A DNA stretch of 64,000 nucleotides, taken from Timema cristinae. Its lineage: Eukaryota; Arthropoda; Insecta; Phasmatodea; Timematidae. The notes beneath the pieces are model-generated. The model saw only the letters and a list, made by a program, of their open reading frames with translations. It ran no database searches and had not been told where the DNA came from. The translations under genes were made by a program, and so were the position numbers. This document shows positions 48,971-60,910 of this stretch, in pieces (position 1 is the first letter of the stretch; each line of letters begins with the position of its first letter). Location: assembly GCA_039000515.1 (NCBI GenBank), contig JBCFYV010000024.1, forward strand, positions 40,856,533 through 40,920,532. Reading direction: 5' to 3'.

Positions 48971-49778
48971 TTGACGATTTTTGATTATTATTGGGTCTCT
49001 TCCAAACTAATTCATATAAATAAATAATTTATGTTACTACTCGTTTGTTTTAAACGTAGTCTTCATCTAGGACTATTATTAATTCGGGATTGTGAAAAAT
49101 ATCAAGTGCAGTCTTTGCCATATTTATGTTTTTCAACACTACTCCGTTTGCCTTGTGAGGCCATGTTGTTTTACTTTGAATATATAATTCAATATTTTCT
49201 TAAACATGCAAATATTCCTAATTTTGTTACATTAAATTCCTTATAGATTCCGCCCACCCTCTTCCCGACTATTATGGCCTCTAGCGGTTAGATTTGGAGA
49301 TGGTGAATGGTACAATTTTATCTATGAATAAGAATAACTCAGGAAGAGCAATTATATTTCTATTTAATTTGTAGTCTTAAGTTACTTTTTCTCAAACAAA
49401 GAAACAAAATGTGAATTAATTTCACGGATTTAACCACTGACATTTTCAGTGACCTTTAAAAATTAACTACCCTTGCGAACGAAATGGCTCTGACTCTTGG
49501 AAGTTTCTTCGTCAAATCTGCGTGAAATTTGTCTTGTTTCTGGAAAACTTGCGCAGCTTCTACCACCCTCCAACTCCCATCCTCCCTCCCTGACAGAGCC
49601 CTCTTCCAACTCTCTTTACAGAAGATTCGAATACAGTTTTTTTCCCCAATCTATATCGACAATCCATCACAGTCAAGGTTTCTGTGGGACTTGTTACATC
49701 TGAAGTGATGAGGTTTACTGGATACTTCATCCCTTCCTCCCCACATAACATTTCTCTTTCTAACTTCCTTCTTCTTTA
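48971..49778. other. No gene recognised
   Basis: AT-rich to 49480. 49550-49760 is C/T-rich with opposed low-complexity frames, not called. Confidence 0.4.
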
Positions 49779-50140
49779 GGGTGGGAATGTAAGAAACGCG
49801 AGATAAGAGCAGCATTTTTGAGTTATTATAGCAAAACTTTTTTTTCCCGAAATAAATCAAACATTTCTCCAGTAGAAACATTTTTTTTTTTTTTCGCACG
49901 GTGACATCAACAGTTGATGAAATATCTATCATGAACATGGTGCCATTAGATGACAAACGTTTTAAGTGAAGAGAAAGAGTTGTCATTAAATTCTAGACAC
50001 CCTTGTCAGAAATTCAAAAACTATTGATATAACCATGTAAAGAAATTAAACCTTATGTTTCTACTGAAGAAATAATTTATTTATTTTGAACAAAAAAAAA
50101 AGTTTTGATAAAAAACTGCAAAACTACACATGAAACGTAG
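49779..50140. mobile_element. Inverted-repeat MITE H
   Basis: The left end AGGGTGGGAATGTAAGAAAC, then AGCAAAACTTTTTTTTCCCG and TTTCTCCAGTAGAAACAT, is mirrored by TATGTTTCTACTGAAGAAAT ... AAAAACTGCAAAACTAC. The two halves are inverse copies. Confidence 0.65.
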
Positions 50141-50199
50141 TCTCCGTTGTTTCTATTTTAGCTAAGCAATTTATTTGACCCTCACTTTAATAAAGTGAA

Positions 50200-50473
50200 C
50201 GGTGACCTGGTGGTCTAGGGGTAAGGTGTCAGACTTCTATGCTGGCGACCGGGGTTCAATCCTCGGTCCCGGGACAGATTTATCTGATTACCAAACCCTT
50301 CCTTCACCTCTGACAAGACTTCTTGTGAATGTGGGGAATGCCAGGTCACCGCCGTGGTTCGGATTCCACGTTAAACTGTAGGTCCTTCATTTCATCTCAC
50401 AATCACCCTTCCATTACACATTAGCGTAAGTGCGTATAACCCGAATGGGTAGTAAGACGCGGTGCTAATAATC
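50200..50473 (+). mobile_element. SINE-2, complete
   Basis: Head GGTGACCTGGTGGTCTAGGG, B-box-like GGTTCAATCCTCGG, body and shared tail. A perfect 11-bp duplication AATAAAGTGAA flanks it (50189-50199, 50474-50484). Confidence 0.93.
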
Positions 50474-50548
50474 AATAAAGTGAAGTCAAGAATGGGAGCA
50501 TGACTAATGTATATTTTATTGTTCATGAATTGTAGTTATCGATAGGTT

Positions 50549-51050
50549 TTTAGCAGCGTGCCTTAGTAACTGTTTGGGCTGTACGCTAATGTACTAATTA
50601 CGCTAATGTGCTAGAGATGAGTAAGGTTGGAATAAAAGAAAGTATATCCACAATTGCGTGGAAGGAGAGCTGGAAAACCATTTAGGAAAAACACATCAGT
50701 ACACCCGACTGGTATTCGAGTACTGATCTCCCCCTCATCGGCAGTCTAATCTTCCGCGAGAGTCAGTGGTACTCAACCTAGGGTACACCTACATTTTAAG
50801 ACATTTTAGGAGGTACGTAACATTTAATACAATATTAACTTATTTAATTATAAACATTCAATAATTATTGTCAGATTTAAGGTTAAATACAAGATACCCG
50901 AAGGTTAAAACGTGTGATTTGAGATATAGATTATAGAATGTACCATCAATTGCTAGGTTACAAAGCTTAAGAAATATTATATCTGGGTGTACGTGAACAA
51001 AAAATATTTAATACCACTTCGTTATACCATTTTACCACGAAGTGGGTGAG
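50549..51050 (-). mobile_element. SINE-1b interrupted by a hAT-like MITE
   Basis: The tail, body and most of the head run from 50549 to 50763. The last head residues (ACCACGAAGTGGGTG, 51035-51049) resume after the insert. The split falls in the variable arm after GCGAGAGT. Confidence 0.65.
50764..51019. mobile_element. hAT-like MITE within the SINE
   Basis: The left end CAGTGGTACTCAACCTAGGG and, inverted, AAGTGGTATTAAATATT share CAGTGGTA-type termini. GGTACACCTAC and CGTACACCCAGA are sub-terminal inverted words, as in hAT elements. No intact 8-bp duplication is visible. Confidence 0.6.
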
Positions 51051-51348
51051 TTTTAGTTATTATTTTTATTATTCTAGCGATATGGCAATGATCTTGATCC
51101 CATAATAAGATGTTAAAAAAAAAATCTTTAATGTAGCTTAGATTCTTTTAGATTTGAAGAAAATATGTCAATTCTTAAACAAAGGTATAGCTTATACGTT
51201 CTAGGAGTTTAAACTTACAAATTCTTATCAATAATATAGTATTTAAAAAGTTTGAAGTGATTTTTTTTTAAATTTGAAAATTGTATATTTAATAACTGTA
51301 TCACTTCACATGTTGTTAAATGATAATAAAATAGCTAACTATATAGTT

Positions 51349-51381
<33 letters not shown>

Positions 51382-52371
51382 CAGTTAGCAGCTTTAATAT
51401 TTGGCATTTTAAGATAAGTTTTAATCTAGAATTTAATATGCCAGGTGAACTAAATAATGAATTATAAAAACAATCAAATTATTAAGTGGTTTTAAAAAAA
51501 GTAAATGTTTGAAAGGAATTGTAAATATTACAAGAAGTAGAATAAGTTGAATTTAATTTATAAACCTAAGAGTAATCTGGAATAGAAACTAGAAACATAG
51601 AAGTTTTATTGTAAAAAGCTCTCTGTGTTTTTTATATTTTGATTCGTATTTTCACAAGCTATTTTCACAACTTTACTTACTAGCAACCTAAACACATCAA
51701 TAAGCAATAATTCCAAACATTTTATTTCAATTTATTTGCCATCTGGAAACCAAATTCGCAGTTGTGTAAGTTTTAAGGCAAAGGCACCACTTTTCTGAAT
51801 GTAAAAATTTCCACTGAGTGCGATATTTTTTTTATGAGAATGTAGCTCTGACACTTTGAACCACAAACTAAAATCCTCAAAAAACTTAGACATTATTTTA
51901 TTACATAACATCAAGTGATTCGTTTAGTTCGAGGATGGCTGTATCTGGTTTTATAAACGCTTGACATTTTTCAGAGAATTTGAAAATTTTCTTTTAGTGT
52001 CTTTAAAATCAGCTGATACGACATTTTCTAGATAATATATTTTTTAATTTGTTCAGTTTAATATGTAAAAAAGCTATGGTCACTTTTAAACTCATCTTGG
52101 CGTACATTATATTTTGATATAAAAAACCACTATGTAAATATTGCGAGACAGCTGATCATATTGAAATGCGTTTTGATGTTTTATAAGTCGAAATACTTGT
52201 TTATTAATAGCACACTCGATAACATATTTCTAGGAGTCATTATGAATCAACCTAAACATAATCAATTTTATGAGGTCTATTACATTATTATTTATACAGT
52301 TATTTGAGCAAAAATCAAATGTTATTTTAGATTCACATAGTTGGACACACAGACAATGCAATTAAAGTTCC
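51051..52371. other. No gene recognised; AT-rich
   Basis: Includes an (AT)n at 51354-51381. The minus-strand frame at 51732-51914 lacks protein-like features. Confidence 0.45.
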
Positions 52372-52520
52372 TTAGGAAGGTTTTTTCCTAAATGGTTTTG
52401 CACTCTCCCTCCACGCTAATTCGAATACGTTATCTTTAAACTCTACCGTAGTATTTCCTACCCCACTAGCGCAACTAAAATAAGTAGGCCTATAGCCCGG
52501 CTCATACTAAAGTGTAAATA
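52372..52520 (+). mobile_element. SINE-1, 5'-truncated and diverged
   Basis: The body TTTTTTCCTAAATGGTTTTG and CACTCTCCCTCCACGC and a degenerate tail are present. The head is absent, as with incomplete reverse transcription. Confidence 0.65.
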
Positions 52521-52594
52521 TCACTATTATTATCATTAATAATTTTACAAAGATTTTAAGGGACTAAGACCTGAGCTATAATGAACTTCCTATA

Positions 52595-52845
52595 TTACCC
52601 ACCTCGGTGGCGTAGTTAGCTAACGCGCTAGTTTCGTGTAAGCTAAACTGCCAAGGACGGGGAGATATAGGTTCGAATCTAGGGTGGGTGAACAGGGGTG
52701 GTTTTTACTAAATGGTTTTCCACTTTCACTCAACGCAAATGCGGGTTCACTTCCTCTAAATTCAACCTTCCCAGTTCCTAATCCATTAGCGTAATTAGTA
52801 CGTAAGCGTATAACCCGAATGGATAGTAAGACGCGGTGCTAAACA
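52595..52845 (+). mobile_element. SINE-1a, complete
   Basis: Head CCCACCTCGGTGGCGTAGTT, B box GGTTCGAATCTAGG, tail ACCCGAATGGATAGTAAGAC, followed by an A-rich (AAAAT)n run. Confidence 0.9.
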
Positions 52846-52859
52846 AAAAAATAAAATAA

Positions 52860-53391
52860 AATAAAACTTAATATATTCAGCTATTTCCTCTTATACTATA
52901 TCAAATGGCTATAAATTCATCTCCGCCTGGAATTGAAGAAGAGTGTTTAAGGGACGGTTAACGGTTAATAAAGCCAAAATGCTTCAGATCACACTTGAAG
53001 TCTGTTCCACTATCGAAGCTTCCCAAATATTGAGAGTAAAATAACTATTTAAAAAGTGTTTTATTTGGTCATTTGTAGATAAATGGTAACTCCTTAATTC
53101 GATCAGGAAAATTCAGTTAGTACTTTTTATGGAAGGGGGGGGGCTTGGTAGGAGTAGAGGGGGGAGAATTAATATCAATGAACCCGTGGTTTTATGAGCG
53201 GTGAAAGTAGGAGAGTCGAGTGAGAAATAAAAGATAAAAAAAGCTGGTTTTTCAACTTCACTTTATTGAGAGTAGAGAAATGGAATAAAGTTCAGAGAGG
53301 TATAACAAAACTTTTTTTAAGTAAAAATTTTTGAGTCCCTCTTGAAAATACATTATTAAATCACATGTGGAAAGAAGCAAAAGCACAACAA
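52860..53391. other. No gene recognised
   Basis: AT-rich with a G-rich patch at 53131-53165. Nothing assignable. Confidence 0.4.
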
Positions 53392-53655
53392 AATTACACA
53401 ACATACACACATATCAACACACACACATATACACACATATACACACATTACACACTACACACAATACACACTATACACATACACACAAAACACACATAAC
53501 ACTATACACACTTACACACATATACACACCATAACACACACATACACATACACACTTACACACAACACACTACACACACACACACTACACACACTTACAC
53601 ACACATCACTACCCACATCAATACATCATACACAAACACACCAACACACCACCCT
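53392..53655. repeat. Imperfect (CA)n-rich minisatellite
   Basis: About 260 bp of ACACAC interleaved with TATACACACA-type units, without a T on the purine-side dominance. Strongly strand-asymmetric. Confidence 0.95.
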
Positions 53656-54159
53656 GGATGTATATAAACAATTTCATCAAGTATCAGGAAACTATAATCT
53701 AAGAAGAGAAATATTTTTTCCCTACCTCCTCATATAGTGCAATATCTGTTAAATAAAAATAGTTTCATAAGGTTTTAGATGATCCTAGTGACCTGTTAGT
53801 TCGAGGGGCGGACTACAGGCCTACACAACCCTAATCTGATACAGGCTTTTACCTGCAATAATTTTAATCCTTGCAAATTTGTTAATACTTGTGTCTAGTT
53901 ATTCATTTTCTGGTTCTAGAATTAATCATCGAGTGGTGTAGAATATTGAGGGATATCCTCGGTTAAGTTAGTTTGTAAATAATGTTAAGGTGAAAACTTG
54001 TGTTCCAAAAAAACATACTTATTACTTTTTTTACTGTAGCGAGTGACTGGAACGTTTGACCACGATCATACCTCAGGAAAACGGAAATAAGATAATGTAT
54101 TTTTGTGCCTGAGTGAATATCAATACACTGAATAATAGAATAAAATACCGTCTGTTTGT
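53656..54159. other. No gene recognised
   Basis: AT-rich; nothing assignable. Confidence 0.4.
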
Positions 54160-54343
54160 TTAGCACCGCTTATTACTAAACATTCGGGATACAATCATAT
54201 TTACTAATGTTTTAGGGATTAGTAAGGTTGAATTTAGAGAAAGTGTGCCCACATTTGCGTGAAGAGTATATGGAAAACTATCAATGGAAAAACACCCTCA
54301 GTACATCCGACCTAGATTCAAACCTCAATCTACTCGTCATCTT
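54160..54343 (-). mobile_element. SINE-1b, head-truncated
   Basis: In plus orientation: tail TAGCACCGCTTATTACTAAA, body and B-box side GATTCAAACCTCAATCTACTC, ending in the variable arm. Confidence 0.75.
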
Positions 54344-54717
54344 CCCCAATGCTATCGTCCCTATTTTTTTGCATTGATAATATAGGACATAGCATTTGGA
54401 AATGACACATTGATTGATTTTGCACATAATACAATAATTTATATTACCCTTATCATTCTTACCAATGAAGTTGATCGCTAGTAATAACCCCAATATTAAC
54501 TGTGCAGTTTTTTTTATGTCCATTCCTTTAATAGTAAGTACTGATATTAAAAATAAATAATTATTTATGAATGAGTTTAATTTTCGTTTACCAAGGCACA
54601 TCAAGTTTTTTCAGTTTAAAACTTTGGTTACAATCACAGTTTGATCACGGCTAGATGAGCCTACTCATTAAATCTGACAGACTAACCAAAGTGCGGATAA
54701 CACCTTGATACGGGACA

Positions 54718-54800
54718 ATTTCTGGTTAGCTCAGTGGTTAGAACATTGGCGTAATATGATTAAGGTCCTGGGTTTGATCCCCTTGTCAAGGTGTTATTTT
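54718..54800 (+). other. tRNA-like sequence, probably a SINE remnant
   Basis: GGTTAGCTCAGTGGTTAGAA is a good A box and CCTGGGTTTGATCCCC a B-box-like sequence ~30 bp on. The acceptor and T stems do not pair as in a working tRNA. AACACCTTGAT before and TCAAGGTGTTAT after form an inverted pair around it. Confidence 0.4.
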
Positions 54801-57114
54801 TAAGTTTAGAGAATAATTTATTATATTTAGATGAGACTATAGTCATAGTTAAAAAATAATCATAATAGCTTGACTATTTAATCCATTAATCATTGTTAGT
54901 TTTTAATCTTTGACGCGCACTTAGAAAACATAGCCACTAAACAAATATTACTAATACTAACACACCTATCATAAATCAATCTGGAAAGATTTGACAACTA
55001 CTCGGATTGTAAACAACACAGTATTACAACATTTTAATTAATAAAAAGATATTTTGGTAATACTACTATTGTATTATAATAAATAAACTGCTATTACATG
55101 GGCACATGACGTTGTTTTAAATACATGAAGTGTTACATTTAGACAAGTATTTATGACCAAGATTATACACTTTGATCTTTCGTTTGTTGATACGGAGTTT
55201 GATTAAAATATAGTAAAGATATAAAGAGATAAATAGTAGAATATAATTTACACTAGTAAGGATCAATTTGAAAAAGAGATGATTGTTATAATGACAACAA
55301 TAAAAATTATTACTTAAAATGATGCATTTTATAGACACAAATTAAATTTTAATTGCATACTATTTTACTATGCGTGATCACTTGAATAAATGCTGATAAA
55401 TCACTTAAAATTATTCACAGAACAATGCACACTAAAATAATATAGTATATTATATACTCACAATTTTAGCTCTTGTAGTAGAATAAATTATTTTAAATAA
55501 TAAACAATATAGGCCTGTTGGATCTTTTTCAGCACTTTTATCACCTAATTTCACTTTGATTTTTTTTAATACCAGAAATTCCTATAGAAACGACCTATTT
55601 TTAATCGCCCCGCCAAAGAAACAAGTAATACACTTTGCAACAATATTAATAGTAGTAATATTCCACGCACATCTAACAGCGTGTTTTGCAGAGAAGTGGT
55701 AATACAGGCGCAAGGGGTAGTTGCATTTATAAGCCACAGTATCTCCTTTCCCTTCCTACCTCTTCGCAACCAATACCCCTTCCATCTCACCGAAACAGTC
55801 TCCCCTCTATTCCCCTCCACATCCCACCACCTATCCACCCACACGTTTTTGAATGAAACCAGAAGACGAGAGGTGGAGAATGGAAGCTGGAGGGGGCTGT
55901 AAGGTCACGTTAGGTGAAGGGTAGGGAAAATGAGGGGTAAAGGGGGTGGGTAGGTTTCAAGCCTCATAGACACATCCGTAAACTGCGGCAAAGCTGTCTA
56001 AACAGTGATGGCACCTCGTTTCTCATTGGACGGCTAGGATGAAAGGGTAGTGCTGATTGGACCGTTGTTTCAAGATATTTAATTGTGGCGTATATACCAT
56101 TTTCTTCCGAAAGTTGGGCTCTATTGATTTTTCTCTATATAAGAATATGAATCAGGAAATTCTTGGAAGGGAATTACTACGAAGCGCGCGTTTTTAATAA
56201 TATTATTCGAATTTTAAAATGTATGTTGGCAAGCTCCATGAATTTAGACTCCCATTGAATCAATTGTAAACCTTATTTAATATATTTAACCTACTGTATA
56301 TAAATAATGCATCCAAATTAATAGTCATTTGTTATAAAATATAATATTCTAACAGTTTACAAAGACCTATAATGATTTAAGTCTTTGCAGCCAATCTACT
56401 TATTTAATGACGTAACATATTGTGACCTAAAAAAGGTTAGGTTTTTTTAAAAATATTTTTAACCAATACTTTACAAATTGACCAAAATACAATTGAAAAG
56501 TTGCATTTGTATCAAATAACATGAATTAAATATGAACATAAACGAGTAACTACATCTCCTTTAAGAAAATAAGTCTTTGACCAACACCAGTAATTTTGAA
56601 AATTGTAAATGATATCCTAAACCTCTCCCCCCCCCCCCCCACAAAATTTAGGCTTCAAATCTGAAATAATTGAAGAGAGAAAAATAGGTTACTAACATAA
56701 TGAATGAAATAGTTTTTATTTTATATGCAACTTATAAAACATTCATTAAATTGGTACATTTGATTATGTATATGGGTTAAAAATTTAACAAAACATATCT
56801 TAAATTCAAATATTAAGTAGAGTAATTATTATTAAAAAAAAGGAAAAAGCAACAGAAGTTTTAATGGCATTTATAGCACTTATTACATTGAGTTCTCAAA
56901 TCTCAATGGGATTGTTTTCGTATTATTAATTTCCAATTAAATTTGGTTATACACACAGTAAGTATGTCTACCATTGACAATCTCATCCACTTTTAAACCC
57001 AGGTGATTCATTTTTATAGTTTTTATGATACACATTATTGAGAAGGCTTGCTCACACAATATATTGTTCAAACGATTACATGTTTTAGTAGTAAAAATAA
57101 ATATTATATTTTCT
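54801..57114. other. No gene recognised
   Basis: AT-rich to 55560. 55680-56110 has higher GC, ATTGG boxes (56017, 56058) and a TATATAAG at 56136, but no supported transcript. C-run at 56627-56641. Open frames on both strands at 55566-55902 are Pro/Ser/Leu-rich shadows. Confidence 0.35.
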
Positions 57115-57518
57115 AGGGAATCTCTAAAGTCGATCGATTCCGGTGAAACCAGGAAACGTGAAATAAAGATAGGAATTTTTCAGTTTTTGTATCAAAACAT
57201 TTTTTGGTCAAAATACATCAAATACTTCTCCAATAGAAAAACATAGTTTAATTTTTTTTGCTATGGTGATATCAACAGTTCTTGAATATCTGTCAAGGAT
57301 GTCCTGGAACTTATTGACAATTTTTTATCTTCATTTAAAAAGTGTCTCACCTAATGTCACTATGCTCTTGATAAAGATATCCAACAAACTGTTGCAAAAA
57401 AATTCTCTGTTTATATCGGAGAAGTATTTTAATTATTTTGACCAAAAATCTTTTGCTTTTTTTAACTGCAAAAACACTACGCTTATCTTGAGTTACTTGC
57501 ACTCCCACCTTTCAAAAC
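57115..57518. mobile_element. Inverted-repeat MITE H
   Basis: The left half has GAAACGTGAAATAAAG, CAGTTTTTGTATCAAAACAT, TTTGGTCAAAATACATCAAA and TACTTCTCCAATAG. The right half mirrors it (GAGAAGTATTTTAATTATTT, TTGACCAAAAATC, AACTGCAAAAACACTACGC) and ends TTGCACTCCCACCTT, inverse of the left end at 49779. Confidence 0.65.
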
Positions 57519-57684
57519 AATGTCTTCCACTAAAAAAAGAATAAATTAAATTTTTAGTTATATTTTTTATGTAGTAAATTTGTTGCTCAGTAACATCACA
57601 ACGTTTCTTTAGTTGTATTGTTTTTTGTTTGTATGTGTTTGTGTGGGTTTGTTTGTTTTGTTTTTGTTTGTTTGTTGTGTGCGT

Positions 57685-57855
57685 GCGCGCGCGCACTGCC
57701 TCTTACAAACCATTTGGGCTCTACACATATTTACACTTATTAAGTTGAGATTATAAAGGGATGAGAAAGAAAGTTAGTTACAGAAAATGTAACCGCATTT
57801 ACCTGGAGGGAGAGTGACCAACCATTTAGTAAAACCTATCTTCCATATGCCTTTG
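57685..57855 (-). mobile_element. SINE-1, head-truncated, after a GT/GC-repeat
   Basis: Tail CACTGCCTCTTACAAACCAT and body GTAACCGCATTTACCTGGAG and GAGAGTGACCAACCATTTAG are present, but diverged. The tail abuts a GTTTGTTT...GCGCGCGC run (57630-57694). Confidence 0.6.
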
Positions 57856-57910
57856 AAACACTAGAACAACATTGACCTCATGATTAGAATACTAGATTAG
57901 TATTTTTATT

Positions 57911-58155
57911 TAGTACCGCATCTCACTACCCATTCGGGATGTACGCTTAAGTACTAATTACGCTAGTGAGTTAGGAATTGTAAGGTTGAACTTAGAGAAA
58001 GTGAACCTGCATTTGCGTGTAGGAGAGGGGGGTAAACCATTTATAAAAAACCACCCCCATTTCACCCGACCGAGACTCGAACCTCGATCTCCCTGTCCTT
58101 GGCAGTCTAGCTCAACACGACTAGTGCGTTATCTAACTACGCCATCGAGGTGGGT
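57911..58155 (-). mobile_element. SINE-1a, complete
   Basis: In plus orientation the tail TAGTACCGCATCTCACTACC, body ACCACCCCCATTTCACCCGA and head TAACTACGCCATCGAGGTGG are complete. Confidence 0.9.
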
Positions 58156-58559
58156 AACAGATTTGTAAATTAGAAAAATGACACACAGACACTTGAATCT
58201 AACCCAGAACCTTTTTACTTAACGCACCTGGGCTTGATTCAGTGTGTCAATTCTCAACTGTACAAATTAGATATTAGATGCGGCTGTATTCTTAATTAGA
58301 GACAATTTCCATCTTCTAAGCTTCACTAGTCGACCTCGATAGTCTTAGGGTGAAGGAAGGCCTCAGGCAGGATCCGAAGTTGACGGATTTTTCTCAAGCG
58401 AAAAAAAAAATTCATAGCACAACTTCCTTCGAAGGGAAAACAAATTATAATATGTAGGTTTAGATAGACGTGATAGCATATGTTTTTGTGAAACATAATG
58501 AATGGTATTCTCCACTTTATTCTAGTTATGGTAATAGTACGTGAATTTTCACGGCCATA
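58156..58559. other. No gene recognised
   Basis: Nothing assignable. Confidence 0.4.
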
Positions 58560-58965
58560 GTTACATGGAACATTGTGTTGGTATCTTAACCTTTATGATA
58601 ACGACGGTCATGTATGAATTTACATTGTAAAGGCTTCTTTTGACATTGTGTTGATAACTTCCTAATTTATAGTAACAGGCACGATAATACTATGTCTATG
58701 TGAAATGTGAAATTACATGATGATGGCAATATTTGGTATTGTGTTGATAACGTTATATTTTGGGTAACTACGTTATTATGTGTAATTACATGGTAATGCG
58801 TGCATTTAGCATTGTGTTGATATCGTCATATTTATGGTAGTTAAGGTATGTATATACGGTAGTATCTGTATTTGTCAGTGTTGATAGCTTATCTTATATG
58901 GTAACAGTGGTAATATTAAGTAAATTTACATGAACATTGCAACATATTTTTTTGTAAAACATCGA
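58560..58965. repeat. Degenerate tandem repeat, 66-93-bp spacing
   Basis: CATTGTGTTGATA-type words recur at about 58571, 58644, 58737, 58810 and 58876. Each is preceded by ...TTACATG and followed by a TTATGGTAAC-like phrase. Confidence 0.65.
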
Positions 58966-60220
58966 TAACTTTTCCTTTACTTTGAATTTGGTATAAATAA
59001 TGTGAATATAGATAGGTAGACATGACTACATGTGACATTGTGCAACGCCTCGAAAACAACCCCTCTATGTAAATACATCTAACACTCAAGATATTGTAAC
59101 CGATGACGTCACTACTTATCCTCTGGGGAGGAGAAGATGCCACAGGTTGGAACAAAAATAGTCTGTGACCTACTTGGGATTCTCGTCCAGGAGAAAAACT
59201 CGCTAGTTGAAAGAGTTCCCTCTGGAAATCTCAACGTAAACCACTGACGGTGTGGTTTTAACACATAACAACCACCAGTGCAGATACGAACGCTTTTATT
59301 TGTGGATGAAATATTGCTTTATTCAATTATGTGCATAGTCTTCGGAGACAAAAATTCGAAAGAGAGAGATATAGGTCCCAAATTGGGTCCCCCGCGTATA
59401 ATTAATTCACCTATATATCGTTGCTTTTAAACTATAATTAGAGGGCATAGCAGTTGCGTTCTTTTAGTGTTTTGTAAACGTTTATGATATAAAGAACTGT
59501 TTTTCTTTTACATCTTACAAAAGATTTGTTTCTCCTGCTATAGAAAGTTATTTTAGCCTAAGTTTTTAAGAGATTGCCAGTTTTAGACTAATAAACTTGC
59601 TTTGCTCATTAGGGTCTCCAACCCCGAACCCTCAGTGAATTTGTTTTTAGCAAATGTATAAAAACTAATGTAATTCCAAAGACATTGTTTGATAGGTCTC
59701 ACCGTTTAGCCACAAGAAACCTCTAAAGAAAAGTTTGCACCAACTTTAAAGTTGCTCCACCGCTTTGAAATTTTTTTTGGGGGGTTAAAAATTAATATTT
59801 TTAACTTTTTGGAACTTTCCAGTCGGTTTCAGGCTAAAAGCCATAAGTTTGCCCAATTTCAAGTTCTTAGCTCCTCTGGAAGTGAGTAAACATTAATGTC
59901 AGGAAGTGGGTCCGCCGTGTGGCTTTATAGTAGTATATGTGATACACTTAGCCATAGCACTCCTGAGGGTTGAAGGGGATATGAGGGGGTTTCATTGAGC
60001 TATATTATTATAATTATTAGAATCTGAATTAACTCAATTTCCATGTAGGCTTTGTTGTTTACTAGACTCTTCTTTACTCATCCAAAATATGTTTGTATTG
60101 TATTATTAAACAATTTGTCTATAGTTATAGATTTAGTTTTAGATACAGCTAATCAAATATTTCTTTGTGATACTAGTAACTTGAAAGTTCATTGCCACAC
60201 TTACAAAATATGTCACGTTT
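58966..60220. other. No gene recognised; possible old repeat
   Basis: 59690-59930 reads like a mobile-element remnant (CACCAACTTTAAAGTTGCTCC, TCCAGTCGGTTTCAGGC, AATTTCAAGTTCTTAGCTCC), but no termini are visible. Confidence 0.35.
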
Positions 60221-60470
60221 CTCTATCTTGAGCTAGTTCTATTTAGCCCACATCATTACACCCTATCCTTATCTTGGGCTATTTCTATCCAGTCCACCTC
60301 ATTACACCTTATCCCTATATTGAGTTAGCTCAATACAGTTTACACCTCATTTTACAACCCTATCTTTTTATTTGTAGCTAGTTAATTTTTTCCAGTAATC
60401 TCACTCATTACAACTATCCTTATCTTGAGACTAGTTCTATCCAGTCCACCTCATTACACCCTATCGCCCT
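60221..60470 (-). repeat. Five-copy minisatellite derived from a LINE 3' coding end
   Basis: About five units of 46-52 bp each contain, in plus orientation, CTATCCAGTCCACCTCATTACACCCTATC or a variant. In reverse complement the outermost unit encodes EVDWIEL, the end of the adjoining reverse-transcriptase fragment. Confidence 0.8.
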
Positions 60471-60775
60471 CAGATCCATTCTAATATTATCCTCCCATCT
60501 GCCTTTAGGTCCTCCCAATGATCTCTTCACATTGGGCTACCAGTCAATACCCTGATCACGGTTCTAGATTCTCCCACTCGCTTCACTTGTCCTTCCACCA
60601 GGAATCTATGAGATTTGATTATCCTAACAATATCTTTATATATAAAAAAGGATATGTAACTCAGCATTATGTAACCTCCTTCAATCCCCAGTATTCTCAT
60701 TCCCGTTTTGGACAAAAGTTTCTTAAGCACCTTGTTTACAAACACCCTAAGTTTGTTTCGTCATATAAGGTAAGA
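60440..60775 (-). pseudogene. Reverse-transcriptase C-terminal remnant of a LINE
   Basis: On the minus strand, in changing frames: RVFVNKVLKKLLSKTG, then IVRIIKSHRF, VKRVGESRTVIRVLTGSP and KRSLGGPKGRWEDNIRMDL. Insect non-LTR retrotransposon polymerases end in the same order of words (ENKVLRKIFG, IIKSRRLRW, KRSLGRP.GRWEDNIRMDL). Frameshifts show it is dead. The longer plus-strand frame over it (60518-60910) is a shadow. Confidence 0.78.
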
Positions 60776-60910
60776 AACCACGTTTCACACCCACAGAGAA
60801 CAATCGGTAAAATTATTAACCAGTATATAGGCCGTATGTTTTTAGCCTATAAAAAAAAGGTGTGGACAGACAATTGTGAACCAAACATTGTCGCACAACC
60901 AGATTATTAA

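Noticed and set aside
53392..53655. CRISPR-like or satellite array
   Set aside because: No constant repeat with unique spacers; simple CA-type sequence in a eukaryotic context.
55566..56150. Gene with a TATATAAG promoter
   Set aside because: ATTGG boxes and a TATA-like word occur, but there is no initiator at the right distance and no credible exon follows.
60518..60910. 130-codon open frame on the plus strand
   Set aside because: It is antisense to recognisable reverse-transcriptase words on the minus strand (RVF.NKVLKK, IIKSHR, KRSLG.P) and has no motif of its own.
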